From contig JAEZTL010000021.1 of NCBI GenBank assembly GCA_023421395.1, forward strand, positions 1-64,000: a stretch of DNA of 64,000 nt. Reading direction: 5' to 3'. The notes below the pieces were generated by a model. That model was not told the DNA's origin, searched no databases, and saw only the letters and a list, made by a program, of their open reading frames with translations. Numbering within the stretch: position 1 is the first letter of the stretch; each line of letters opens with the position of its first letter. The translations under genes and the position numbers were made by a program. This document shows positions 51,686 through 59,830 of this stretch, piece by piece. The stretch is from Bacillota bacterium (GTDB lineage Bacteria > Bacillota > Clostridia > Christensenellales > Aristaeellaceae).

Positions 51686-53206
51686 ATGAAAAAGCGATAC
51701 CTGATTGGCCTGGACATCGGCACCTCAGGCGCCAAATGCATCATCGTGGACGACGTTGGCGCAGTGGTCGCGTCCTCGACGCAGGAGTACCCGCTATCCA
51801 CGCCCAAACCGGGCTGGGCGGAGCAGGATCCCGCCGATTGGTGGGCGGGTATCGTCCGCGGCTGTCAGGCAATTATGAAGAAATTCCAGGGCGACGTGCG
51901 GGACATCGTGGGCGTCAGCTTTTCCGGCCAGATGCACGGGCTGGTGGCGCTAAATAAAGCCCGGGAAGTCATCCGCCCGTCGATTCTGTGGTGTGATTCC
52001 CGTACGCAGCCCCAGTGCGACTGGATCATCGAAAAGGCCGGCGGGCTTGATGGCCTTCTCAAGCTGACCAACAACAACATGCTGCCCGGCTATACCGGCG
52101 GGAAGATCATCTGGCTCAGGGACGAGGAGCCGGAGAAATTCGAGAAGATGGACAAGTTCGTCTGCCCGAAGGACTACATCCGTTACATGCTGACGGGTGA
52201 ACTGGCCACCGAGGTATCCGACGGCTCCGGCACCGGCTTTTTCGACACGAAGAACCGCAAATGGTCGGATGAGTTGATTGCAAAATGCGGCCTCGACCGA
52301 GCGGTCTTCCCGACGGCGCTTGAATCCACCGACCGGGCGGGTTCTGTGACCCGAGAGGCCGCCGAGACAACCGGCCTTCCGGAAGGCCTGCCGGTGTTCG
52401 CCGGCGGCGGCGACGCGGTGATCCAGACCACCGGCGCGGGGCTCGTGAAGCCCGGCATTCTGGGCGTGGTGGTGGGCACCGCGGGCAACGTGGCGATGGG
52501 CTTGGACGGCTACTGTGAAAACCCCGAGGGCAAGCTGCAGATGTTCTGCAACAACGCGCCCCACCTGTGGCACGCACTGGGCTGCACGCTGGCAGCCGGC
52601 GGTTCCCTGCGCTGGTACCGGGATGCGCTGGGTGAGGACGCCGTGCGTACCGCGAAGGAACTGGGCCGCCACACCTACGCCTACATGGAGGACGCGGCAA
52701 TCCAGGATTCCGCGCCCGGCTCGAACGGCGTGGTGTTCCTGCCGTACCTCGCGGGCGAGCGCTGCCCCTATTCCGATCCCAGCGCCCGCGGCGTCTTCTA
52801 CGGCCTGTCTCTGGCTTCTACCCGCGGAGACATCACCCGCTCGGTGATGGAGGGCGTCACCTTCTCGCTCAAGCAGGTGATCGACCTGATCGCCGGCCTC
52901 GGGCGGACCGAAAAGGTCTACGCCTCCGGAGGCGGCTCCGCCTCCCCGCTGTGGCGGCAGATGATGGCGGACATCTTCGAGCTGCCGGTCTACACGATGA
53001 GCGCGGCCAGCGAGGGCGGCGCCTACGGCGCGATGATGGTCGCGGGCGTCGGCGCGGGTGTGTGGGGAAGCCTCGACGAGGCGATCTCCGTGCTCCGGGT
53101 CGAGACGGAGACATTGCCCGATCCCACCACCCGGGGTGCCTACCATGACGCGTTTGCCAGGTACTCCGCACTCTACCACGCGCTGAAGCCGGTCTACGAC
53201 ATGTAG
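51686..53206 (+). CDS. xylB: Xylulokinase (FGGY family, 506 aa)
   Basis: Phosphorylates D-xylulose for entry into the pentose phosphate pathway. FGGY motifs are clear: YLIGLDIGTSGAKCIIVD at the start, GVSFSGQMHGLVAL near residue 76, and ASGGGSASPLWRQMMADIF near 412. AAGGAGGAGG precedes the ATG. There is no xylose isomerase or pentose transporter nearby. Another FGGY sugar kinase (for example ribulokinase-like) is possible, but the SGQMHG motif fits xylulokinase. A terminator follows. Confidence 0.88.
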   Translation: MKKRYLIGLDIGTSGAKCIIVDDVGAVVASSTQEYPLSTPKPGWAEQDPADWWAGIVRGCQAIMKKFQGDVRDIVGVSFSGQMHGLVALNKAREVIRPSILWCDSRTQPQCDWIIEKAGGLDGLLKLTNNNMLPGYTGGKIIWLRDEEPEKFEKMDKFVCPKDYIRYMLTGELATEVSDGSGTGFFDTKNRKWSDELIAKCGLDRAVFPTALESTDRAGSVTREAAETTGLPEGLPVFAGGGDAVIQTTGAGLVKPGILGVVVGTAGNVAMGLDGYCENPEGKLQMFCNNAPHLWHALGCTLAAGGSLRWYRDALGEDAVRTAKELGRHTYAYMEDAAIQDSAPGSNGVVFLPYLAGERCPYSDPSARGVFYGLSLASTRGDITRSVMEGVTFSLKQVIDLIAGLGRTEKVYASGGGSASPLWRQMMADIFELPVYTMSAASEGGAYGAMMVAGVGAGVWGSLDEAISVLRVETETLPDPTTRGAYHDAFARYSALYHALKPVYDM

Positions 53207-53223
53207 TTTATCGTCTTTCCATG

Positions 53224-53252
53224 CAAAATGCCCGCGTAACGCGGGCATTTTG
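53224..53252. terminator. Bidirectional terminator after xylB
   Basis: A 13-bp perfect stem (CAAAATGCCCGCG / CGCGGGCATTTTG, loop TAA), with A and T runs on the arms, between convergent genes. Confidence 0.85.
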
Positions 53253-53332
53253 TTACGGCTCCCTCTGTGAGGGGTCAAGAGGGATGATCCCCCTTGCGGG
53301 TGGTTCGGAGGGCGGAGCCCTCCGGCGTCTCT

Positions 53333-53737
53333 TCACTTCTTGTACTCGCAGAACTCCAGCCGCTCGCCGTCGGGACCGGCGAAAAAGATGTTGCGGATGG
53401 AAAGTTCCGGGATGTCTACGATGTTTCCGGTTTCGAAGCGGACGTTCTTCTCGATCAGCTTGCAGACGAGAGAATCGATGTCCGAAACCTCCAGGCATAC
53501 GTGGTCGAAAAGCCCGGCCTGGCGCGGCTCGCCGCTTTTGCGCTGGATCAGTTCCAGCACGCAGGAACCGGCCTTAACAAACGAGATGTCGCAGGCGGGG
53601 AGTTGATAATCCCCGGTGCATTCGAAGCCGAGATCGTCCACGTAGAACAACTTGGAGCGGCTGATGTCGGATACGTACAGCCCGATGTGGGCGAGTCCCC
53701 GGATGCTGCCCCCGCAATTTTCACATTTGCACGACAT
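53333..53737 (-). CDS. VOC-family (glyoxalase-like) metalloprotein with N-terminal Cys cluster (134 aa)
   Basis: Vicinal-oxygen-chelate fold: two half-modules with LAHIGLYVSDISRSKLFY and FDHVCLEVSDIDSLVCKL, and metal ligands probably His17, Glu62, His78 and a Glu near residue 128 (LEFCEY). The first ten residues contain a CxCxxC pattern (MSCKCENCGG), which is unusual for this family and may bind metal. GGAGGG precedes the ATG. A role in lactoylglutathione-like or other small-molecule detoxification is possible; the substrate is unknown. Confidence 0.82.
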   Translation of the reverse strand: MSCKCENCGGSIRGLAHIGLYVSDISRSKLFYVDDLGFECTGDYQLPACDISFVKAGSCVLELIQRKSGEPRQAGLFDHVCLEVSDIDSLVCKLIEKNVRFETGNIVDIPELSIRNIFFAGPDGERLEFCEYKK

Positions 53738-53769
53738 GTTGATCCCTCCGTACTGGCGATGCCTTTCAA

Positions 53770-53775
53770 ATTATA
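53770..53775 (-). promoter_or_regulatory. Extended -10 element of the VOC gene
   Basis: Minus-strand TGG-TATAAT; the -35 region (TTCCCG, 17-bp spacer) is poor. Confidence 0.5.
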
Positions 53776-53841
53776 CCACGGGAGCCGGGTTTCGGGAAGC
53801 GAAATTTACCCAAAATAGCTTTTACGCCCGGAGACGCGAAG

Positions 53842-53847
53842 TATAAT
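53842..53847 (+). promoter_or_regulatory. Probable -10 element of the ECF S-component/coaX pair
   Basis: TATAAT about 100 bp before the start codon; only weak -35 candidates (TTTTAC) are present. The leader of about 95 nt matches no riboswitch I recognise. Confidence 0.4.
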
Positions 53848-53948
53848 GAAATTGGTCGGCATTCCGTTTTCCGGGAGCCGAACCCAAGAGCTTTCCGGTT
53901 TTCCTGGTCGTCGGGTATCAAATTTGAACTCGAACGGAGGTTTTTTCC

Positions 53949-54578
53949 ATGAAGAACAATATCCGCCTCATGACCCTCACATCCCTTTTCATCGCGCTGA
54001 TCGCCATTCTCAGCTTTACGCCCTTCGGGCTGATTTCGCTGGGCATTATCAACGTGACGATTCTCGCGATCCCGGTGATCATCGGCACCATCTTGCTGGG
54101 GCTTCAGCCCGGATTGGTGCTGGGGCTCGCCTTCGGGCTGATCAGCACGCTCAGCATGATCACCACGCCCAAGTCGCTCCTGGCTACCACGCTGTACGCG
54201 GCAAACCCGCTCTTCGCGATCCTCATGTGCATCGTACCGAGGGTTCTGATCCCGGTGGTCACTTGGCTCGTCTTCCGGGCGGTATCGGGCAAGAATCCCC
54301 ATAGGGCGGCGGCGCTGCCGATCGCGGCGGTGGCGGGTTCGGCCACGAACACGGTATTCTATCTGGGCCTGATGCTGCTGTTTTACCACATCATCGGCTT
54401 TGGCGACGAGGCGGTGAGTACGGCCCTCGCCACGCGGGACCTTCTGAGCTTTGACATGCTTCTGAAGTTCATTGCGGGCCTCACCGCGTCGGCTGGCATA
54501 CCCGAGGCAATCGCCGCCGCGATCCTGACCACACCCATCGTGATGGCGCTGTGGAAGATTGAAAAAACGCGCGGATAG
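53949..54578 (+). CDS. ECF transporter S component, predicted pantothenate uptake (209 aa)
   Basis: Substrate-binding membrane protein of an energy-coupling-factor importer with five or six helices (TLTSLFIALIAILSFTPFG, NVTILAIPVIIGTILLGLQPG and others). It needs the shared EcfAAT module encoded elsewhere. The next gene, 11 nt downstream, is type III pantothenate kinase, so pantothenate is the best guess (PanT-like). Folate- or riboflavin-type S components differ in motifs but cannot be excluded. CGGAGG precedes the ATG. Confidence 0.82.
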   Translation: MKNNIRLMTLTSLFIALIAILSFTPFGLISLGIINVTILAIPVIIGTILLGLQPGLVLGLAFGLISTLSMITTPKSLLATTLYAANPLFAILMCIVPRVLIPVVTWLVFRAVSGKNPHRAAALPIAAVAGSATNTVFYLGLMLLFYHIIGFGDEAVSTALATRDLLSFDMLLKFIAGLTASAGIPEAIAAAILTTPIVMALWKIEKTRG

Positions 54579-54589
54579 GAGAGAAACGC

Positions 54590-55360
54590 ATGATTCTGAC
54601 CTTGGACGTGGGCAACACCAACATCAAGGCGGCGCTTTTTGACGGGGAGGAAATGGTAACCTACTTCCGCGTTTCCACCAACCGCCAGATGTCCTCCGAC
54701 GAATACGGCATCCTGATGGTAAACCTGTTCGCCCACAACGGTGTCAGCATGAAGGGCGTGGAGGGCATCATCATGTCGTCGGTGGTTCCCACGGTCAACT
54801 TTACGCTGGAGCATATGTGCCGCAACTACTTCGGCATGGAACCCATGTATGTGGGCCCCGGCATCAAGACGGGCATCAACATCAAGTACGATAACCCGCG
54901 GGAACTGGGCGGTGACCGCATCGCCAACGCCGTCGCCGCCCACGCAATCTACGGCGGTCCCTGCATCACCATTGATTTCGGCACCGCGACGACGTTCGGG
55001 GCGCTGTCCGCGAAGGGCGAATTCCTGGGCGGCGCGATCTGTCCAGGGCTGAAGCTGGCCGCGGAGGCGCTGACAGAGCACGCCGCGAAACTGCCGCGGT
55101 TTGAGCTGGCGAAGCCCGACAACGTCATCGGCCGCAACACCATCACCAACCTGCAGGCGGGCATCGTGTACGGCTATGTGGGACAGGTGACCTATCTCGT
55201 GCGGAAGTTCCGGGAAGAACTGAAAGCGCCAAGCGCCAAGGTGATCGCCACCGGGGGTCTGGCGCTGCTCGTTGCGGACGAGACGGATTCAATCGATGTA
55301 CTGGACGGCATCCTCACGCTGAAGGGTCTCAGGATTCTCTACGAGCGAAACGTCGGCTAA
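54590..55360 (+). CDS. coaX: Type III pantothenate kinase (256 aa)
   Basis: First step of coenzyme A synthesis. ASKHA-fold motifs: LTLDVGNTNIKAALFDG at the start, NPRELGGDRIANAVAAH near residue 103, and ITIDFGTATTFGALS near 124. GGAGAG precedes the ATG. It is co-transcribed with the ECF S component. Its last 72 bp overlap, on the opposite strand, the end of the DUF3810 gene. Confidence 0.96.
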   Translation: MILTLDVGNTNIKAALFDGEEMVTYFRVSTNRQMSSDEYGILMVNLFAHNGVSMKGVEGIIMSSVVPTVNFTLEHMCRNYFGMEPMYVGPGIKTGINIKYDNPRELGGDRIANAVAAHAIYGGPCITIDFGTATTFGALSAKGEFLGGAICPGLKLAAEALTEHAAKLPRFELAKPDNVIGRNTITNLQAGIVYGYVGQVTYLVRKFREELKAPSAKVIATGGLALLVADETDSIDVLDGILTLKGLRILYERNVG

Positions 55361-56311
55361 GAGAAAGTTCACCACGCCGGTGTAACTGGAAAGCCCCGCC
55401 GGCTGGCCGCTGAGGCGTAAAAACGCCTCCGCCGCGCGGTCGGAAAACGCGGCGAAGCCTGTGGAGGAATCCCCCAGATCGTCGATCCGAGTGAAGTCGC
55501 TGCGAACGCCGTCCGATAATTCCCGGCGGATGTCAAACCATTTGTCCATGTCGATGGCGCGCAGCGCGTCCATCGAATAGCGCAGCGCGTAAATCGTGCC
55601 CGCGTATTGAAAGCGAACGTTTCCCGTCATGCACGCGCGGTAGGCGGCGTAGTTGGCCTCGTCCTCCCGCGCGATGCCGGCGGCGTGGGCCAGTTCGTGG
55701 GACGCCAGAAAGGGCAGCGTGAAAGCGGGCTCGTCCGGGCTCACAATCGCCTCGCCCGTCCACGGCGAGTACAGTCCCGCGATCTTGAGCGCCCGGAGAA
55801 TCTGCGGGTACCGCGAAAACTTGGGCTTTTGAAGCGGCAGCGCGGTGAGATCAAGAGCCGCTACCGCGTCCCGTGCCATGGCGAGGGTTTCCCCGGGTGA
55901 ATCCTGCGCGTCCATGGCCTCCGCGCGCAGCGATTCCGCCTGATCGGCGAGCGTCCGGCTCAGCTTCATCAGACGCCAGGTTTCGTAGGGCTCTACCTCC
56001 ATCGCAGGCACGTGGCAAAGCGGTACCCACAGCACCGCGTACACCAGGAATACCAGCGCGAGCGCGAAGGCGGGGCCCCTGGGCGCTCTGCGCCGCACGG
56101 CAGACCAGAGCAAGAGGAGGATCAGCACCGGCGCGCCGGCAAGCAGCATGACCTCGCCCACCGGCCAGCTTCCGGACGCGGCGGCCCGAGATATGAGCGA
56201 GGCCAGCGGCAGCGAGATATGGCCGGAAAACCAGGCCGAAAAGCCCGGAAGCAGCATAAAGGCCAGCGACAGGATCAGCGCCGCGGCCGTCGTCCAGAGC
56301 GCCTTGCGCAT
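55289..56311 (-). CDS. DUF3810-family membrane metalloprotease-like protein (340 aa)
   Basis: Three N-terminal transmembrane helices are followed by an extracytoplasmic domain with a zinc-peptidase HExxH motif (LASHELAHAAG) and EDEANYAAYRAC, typical of DUF3810. Members are thought to be membrane peptidases, with no known substrate. The ATG at 56311 has GGGAGG 8 nt upstream; an ATG at 56332 lacks one. The 3' end overlaps coaX by 72 bp in antisense, though the conserved SSYTGVVNFLLA lies just outside the overlap, so the final 24 codons may be dispensable. Confidence 0.83.
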   Translation of the reverse strand: MRKALWTTAAALILSLAFMLLPGFSAWFSGHISLPLASLISRAAASGSWPVGEVMLLAGAPVLILLLLWSAVRRRAPRGPAFALALVFLVYAVLWVPLCHVPAMEVEPYETWRLMKLSRTLADQAESLRAEAMDAQDSPGETLAMARDAVAALDLTALPLQKPKFSRYPQILRALKIAGLYSPWTGEAIVSPDEPAFTLPFLASHELAHAAGIAREDEANYAAYRACMTGNVRFQYAGTIYALRYSMDALRAIDMDKWFDIRRELSDGVRSDFTRIDDLGDSSTGFAAFSDRAAEAFLRLSGQPAGLSSYTGVVNFLLADVSLVENPETLQREDAVQYID

Positions 56312-56361
56312 CTTCGCCACCTCCCGATCCATTCTATTCGGCCGCCTACGTTTCTGATGAA

Positions 56362-56391
56362 ATTATCCCATACGGACAGGTACAAAATCAA
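56362..56391 (-). promoter_or_regulatory. Promoter of the DUF3810 gene
   Basis: Minus-strand TTGATT (56386-56391) and GATAAT (56362-56367) with an 18-bp spacer and a TGG extended -10. Confidence 0.55.
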
Positions 56392-56474
56392 ATGCAATAG
56401 ATGGAAGCAATGACGCGGAATTAACACTTTTAGGGTATACTGAAACCAACGCGACGGTTGAAAGGAAGAGGCAG

Positions 56475-57875
56475 ATGCAGATCAAACTGGACATCAACCA
56501 CATGATGAACGATTTTCTGGGCGGCGAGGGGCTGGACCGTGCCCAGGTGGAGAAAATGGCGCCCGCGCTGAAGAAGGCGCACGCCCAAGTGGAAGCCGGC
56601 CGCGGCAAGGGCATGCAGGGCTGGATGGATCTGCCCTACGACCAGGCGGAGATCGTTGCGGAGATTGAAAAAAAGGCGGAGGCCATCCGCAAGGACTTTG
56701 ACGCCTTCGTGGTGCTGGGCATCGGCGGCTCCGCGTTGGGCCCGGCGGCGGTGCATCAGGCGCTCAGCCACCTGCGCTACAATGATTTGCCGGATGGGAA
56801 GCGCCCCGGCCCCAGGCTCTACATTGAGGACAACATCGACCCGGAACGCATGGCGTCGCTCCTTGATGTGATCGACGCGAAGCGGACATGCTTTAACGTC
56901 ATCACCAAGTCCGGCGGCACCGCGGAGACGATGAGCCAGTACCTGATCGTGCTGGATCTTTTGAAAAAGGCCGTGGGGGAGGATTACCGCCGCAACATCC
57001 TCATCACCACCTCCAAGACCAAGGGTTTCCTCATCAAGATCGCACAGCGAGAGGGGTATGATACCTTCTTCATTCCGGACGGCGTCGGCGGCCGGTTCTC
57101 CGAGCTATCGCCGGTGGGCCTCGTCGCGGCGGCGGTTTCAGGCATCGACATCAAGGGGCTCCTTGCGGGCGCGAAGGCCATGGACGAGCGCTGCAAGACC
57201 GACGACATCTGGAAAAATCCGGCGCTTCTCGATGCGGGGCTGATGGTGCTGGCGATGGAGGCGGGCAAGAACGTGTCCGTCATGCTGCCGTATGCGGACT
57301 CCTTGAAGCTGATGAGCGACTGGTACGCGCAGCTCTGGGCCGAGAGCCTGGGCAAAAACGTAACGCTGGACGGCAAGCCCTGCGCGGTGGGCCAGACGCC
57401 GGTCAAGGCGCTGGGCGTCACCGATCAGCACTCGCAGCTGCAGCTGTACACGGAAGGCCCCTTCGACAAGGTGATTACATTTCTGAAAGTGGAGAAATTC
57501 CGCGCCGAGACGAACATCCCGCACGGCTGCGACGACATCGAAACCATCGCGTTTCTGGGCGGCAAGACGCACAGCCAGTTGATCGAGGCGGAGCGCGCGG
57601 GCACCGAGTATGCGCTGTACAGAACCCGCAGGATGAGCCAGACCATTACGCTCCCCGAAGTGAACGCCTCTACCGTCGGACAGCTTCTGTACTTTTTCGA
57701 GCTGGTCACCGCCTATGCGGGCGCGCTGCTTCATATCGACGCGTTCAATCAGCCGGGCGTCGAGGAATCCAAACTCGCCGCCTACGCGGTGATGGGCTTT
57801 GAGTCCGAGAAGCACGACGCCAAGCGCAGAGAAATGGAGAACCGGCCGGCGCCGAAGGCCGAATATCTGCTGTAA
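56475..57875 (+). CDS. pgi: Glucose-6-phosphate isomerase (466 aa)
   Basis: Interconverts glucose-6-phosphate and fructose-6-phosphate. VVLGIGGSALGPAAVHQAL near residue 79 and NVITKSGGTAETMSQYLIV near 142 are sugar-isomerase signatures; the catalytic Glu/His region and ALLHIDAFNQPGVEESK near the end are present. Length matches the shorter, Bacillota-type enzyme. A -10 element TATACT at 56436-56441 lies upstream with no clear -35 match. GGAAGAGG precedes the ATG. Confidence 0.96.
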   Translation: MQIKLDINHMMNDFLGGEGLDRAQVEKMAPALKKAHAQVEAGRGKGMQGWMDLPYDQAEIVAEIEKKAEAIRKDFDAFVVLGIGGSALGPAAVHQALSHLRYNDLPDGKRPGPRLYIEDNIDPERMASLLDVIDAKRTCFNVITKSGGTAETMSQYLIVLDLLKKAVGEDYRRNILITTSKTKGFLIKIAQREGYDTFFIPDGVGGRFSELSPVGLVAAAVSGIDIKGLLAGAKAMDERCKTDDIWKNPALLDAGLMVLAMEAGKNVSVMLPYADSLKLMSDWYAQLWAESLGKNVTLDGKPCAVGQTPVKALGVTDQHSQLQLYTEGPFDKVITFLKVEKFRAETNIPHGCDDIETIAFLGGKTHSQLIEAERAGTEYALYRTRRMSQTITLPEVNASTVGQLLYFFELVTAYAGALLHIDAFNQPGVEESKLAAYAVMGFESEKHDAKRREMENRPAPKAEYLL

Positions 57876-57882
57876 GCGCAAA

Positions 57883-57913
57883 GAAGGGGCGCGCTTTTTC
57901 AGCGCGCCCCTTC
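57883..57913. terminator. Bidirectional terminator between pgi and thiT
   Basis: A 13-bp perfect stem (GAAGGGGCGCGCT / AGCGCGCCCCTTC, loop TTTTC), between convergent genes. Confidence 0.8.
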
Positions 57914-57927
57914 GCTGTCTTTCCGGT

Positions 57928-58752
57928 TCACATCGCCTTCCGGCCCAGACGCAGCATCTCCACCAGCCGGGAGACCCCGGGAATCAGCGACGCGCCCAGG
58001 CAGATCAGCGCGTCCGGCCCCAGGTAGGCGATGTTGTACACCAGTGAGTAGACGAGGACGTTCTGATCGCCCGCGTATTCGGCGAAGAACACCACGCCGG
58101 ACAGAACCGCCATCAGGTAGCGGCCCAGGCTTCCGATCACGATCGCCAGCGGCAGCTTCCAGTACTTGGGCAGCGCCGTTTTTTCCGCGAAACCGCCCAA
58201 CGCCAGCGCGGCGAAAGCCAGCGGATAATCCGAAAGCATCTGCAGCGGGTGGATCACGTAAGGGTCATACAGCAGCTGCAGGAAGCCGTAGGCACATCCC
58301 ACCAGCGCACCCCGTACCGGCCCAAAGGCCACTGAGAAGGCGATGACCGGCAGCATCGAAAACAGCGTCACCGAGCCGCCCTGTGGGCTCTTGAACAGTC
58401 GGAGCGTCGAGAGCACGAAGGAGATGGCCACCGTCATCGCGGCGTAAGCCAGGATCTTTGCGTTCCACTGGGCCTTTCCGGCCCGGATGAGCGCGATGCC
58501 CAGCACCACCAGCGCGATCACCACCAGCCAGGTGTACCATTGCACGGCGGCCAGCTTTTCTGTAAGCAGAGAGTCTGTGAACCAGTTTCCGGCAGCATCC
58601 CCGGTTTCGGCCGGCGCCGCGGTTTCCTCGGGCAACGCGGTCTCGGCGGCGGAATCGGCGGGCGCTTCGGTGGCCTCGGCCATGCAGGGCAAGGCAAAAG
58701 CGAGCGCGAAGACGAAGATCAGGACCAAAAGGGCGGCGGACAGGCGTTTCAT
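57928..58752 (-). CDS. thiT: ThiT-type thiamine ECF transporter S component with an extended N-terminus (274 aa)
   Basis: Membrane thiamine-binding component. The core (about residues 95-274) has LRLFKSPQGGSVTLFSMLP, FGPVRGALVGCAYGFLQLL and IHPLQMLSDYPLAFAALALG, which fit ThiT. In front lies a signal-like hydrophobic segment, an acidic Ala/Pro/Glu linker of about 45 residues and one extra helix, so the protein is some 80 residues longer than usual. The TPP riboswitch upstream supports the thiamine assignment. The ATG at 58752 is preceded by GGAGAGGGGG. Confidence 0.9.
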   Translation of the reverse strand: MKRLSAALLVLIFVFALAFALPCMAEATEAPADSAAETALPEETAAPAETGDAAGNWFTDSLLTEKLAAVQWYTWLVVIALVVLGIALIRAGKAQWNAKILAYAAMTVAISFVLSTLRLFKSPQGGSVTLFSMLPVIAFSVAFGPVRGALVGCAYGFLQLLYDPYVIHPLQMLSDYPLAFAALALGGFAEKTALPKYWKLPLAIVIGSLGRYLMAVLSGVVFFAEYAGDQNVLVYSLVYNIAYLGPDALICLGASLIPGVSRLVEMLRLGRKAM

Positions 58753-58791
58753 GCGGTTTCCCCCTCTCCAGGATGGCGACCGCCTCGCAAA

Positions 58792-58826
58792 AGCGAATAA
58801 AGAAACCCGCATGCCATGCATGCGGG
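58792..58826 (-). terminator. Riboswitch-controlled terminator before thiT
   Basis: On the minus strand, CCCGCATG / CATGCGGG (58806-58813 with 58819-58826) followed by TTTCTTTATT. Confidence 0.85.
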
Positions 58827-58862
58827 AAACGGAACGGCAACCCCGTAAGGGAGTGGCCATCC

Positions 58863-58949
58863 GCTTCCCTACGGTGGGATTACCCACGTCAGGTTCCAAG
58901 GGACCGGACGGATGAACCGTCCATCTCAGCTCGAAAGCGCCCCCAGCGG
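58863..58949 (-). promoter_or_regulatory. TPP riboswitch (THI box)
   Basis: Read on the minus strand: GGGGGCGC, then GCTGAGATGG, CCCTTGGAACCTGA, and TGGGTAATCCCACC with GTAGGGAAGC, all in the conserved order of the thiamine pyrophosphate aptamer. A terminator follows before thiT, so high TPP should shut off thiamine uptake. Confidence 0.95.
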
Positions 58950-58959
58950 TTGCAAGGCC

Positions 58960-58988
58960 ATTGTATGCCGCCGCCGTGGGCCTGTCAA
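58960..58988 (-). promoter_or_regulatory. Promoter of the TPP riboswitch/thiT transcript
   Basis: Minus-strand TTGACA (58983-58988) and TACAAT (58960-58965), 17-bp spacer; predicted start near 58953. Confidence 0.85.
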
Positions 58989-59020
58989 GGCGCAATACGT
59001 GGGATGGGAGAGAATTAACA

Positions 59021-59602
59021 ATGTCGAAAAGTCATTTTTACGCCTACATGGCCAGGATGCGACTGATCAAGCGCTGGAATCTCCGCCGCGCGACCATCGA
59101 GGAAAACGACCAGGAGCACTCGCTACAGGTGGCGATGATCGCTCACGCGCTGGCGGTCATCGGGAAAAGGCGGTTCGCCACCCCGTATGACGAAGGCCTG
59201 GTGCTCAAGTACGCCATCTATCACGAGGCGGCGGAGGTCATCACAGGGGATTTGGCCTCGCCGATCAAGTATTTCAACCCAGGCATCAAGACCGCCTTCA
59301 AGGAGATCGAGCGCATCGCCTCGGAGAAACTGCTGGGCTACCTGCCGGAAGATCTGCGGCCGGAATACCAACCACTGCTGTTTCCCAACGACCGGAGCGG
59401 GGAATGGAGGCTGGTCAAGGCGGCGGACAAGATCTGCGCGTATTTGAAGTGCGTGGAGGAGCTGAGCATCGGCAACCGCGAGTTCGCCAGCGCGGAGGCG
59501 GACATCCGCGCCTCATTGGCGCGCCTCAACCTGCCGGAAGTGGACGAATTCATGCGGGAGTTTGCCCCCAGTTTCTCTATGCCGCTGGATCAGTTGGACT
59601 GA
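59021..59602 (+). CDS. yfbR: YfbR-like 5'-deoxynucleotidase, HD domain (193 aa)
   Basis: Dephosphorylates deoxynucleoside monophosphates. HD-domain metal ligands are visible in ENDQEHSLQVAMIAHAL near residue 30, YHEAAEVITGDLASPIKY near 68, and KAADKICAYLKC near 134. Length and start (FYAYMARMRLIKRW) fit YfbR. It is divergent from thiT; a GGGAG site is 10 nt before the ATG, which is rather far. Confidence 0.9.
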   Translation: MSKSHFYAYMARMRLIKRWNLRRATIEENDQEHSLQVAMIAHALAVIGKRRFATPYDEGLVLKYAIYHEAAEVITGDLASPIKYFNPGIKTAFKEIERIASEKLLGYLPEDLRPEYQPLLFPNDRSGEWRLVKAADKICAYLKCVEELSIGNREFASAEADIRASLARLNLPEVDEFMREFAPSFSMPLDQLD

Positions 59603-59645
59603 GTGTATTTCTGTTAATTTGCGTAAAGTGCGTTAAGTATACCAT

Positions 59646-59671
59646 GCGCCTAAATGAAAAGTAGGCGTTTT
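59646..59671 (+). terminator. Weak terminator after yfbR
   Basis: A 6-7 bp stem (GCGCCTA / TAGGCGT, loop of 9) running into TTTTGGG. Confidence 0.45.
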
Positions 59672-59830
59672 GGGAGGGTATCCAAAGACGACAAATGCCC
59701 CGAAACAATTTTGTGAAGATCATCGGTGGTATTTGTTCGCATAATTGAGTATAATTTGTACAGTAGAGCGACGGCGCATGCGCAAGCGTTGCGCGTGCTT
59801 CGCCGCTTCAATCGTGAGGAGGATTTGTCT

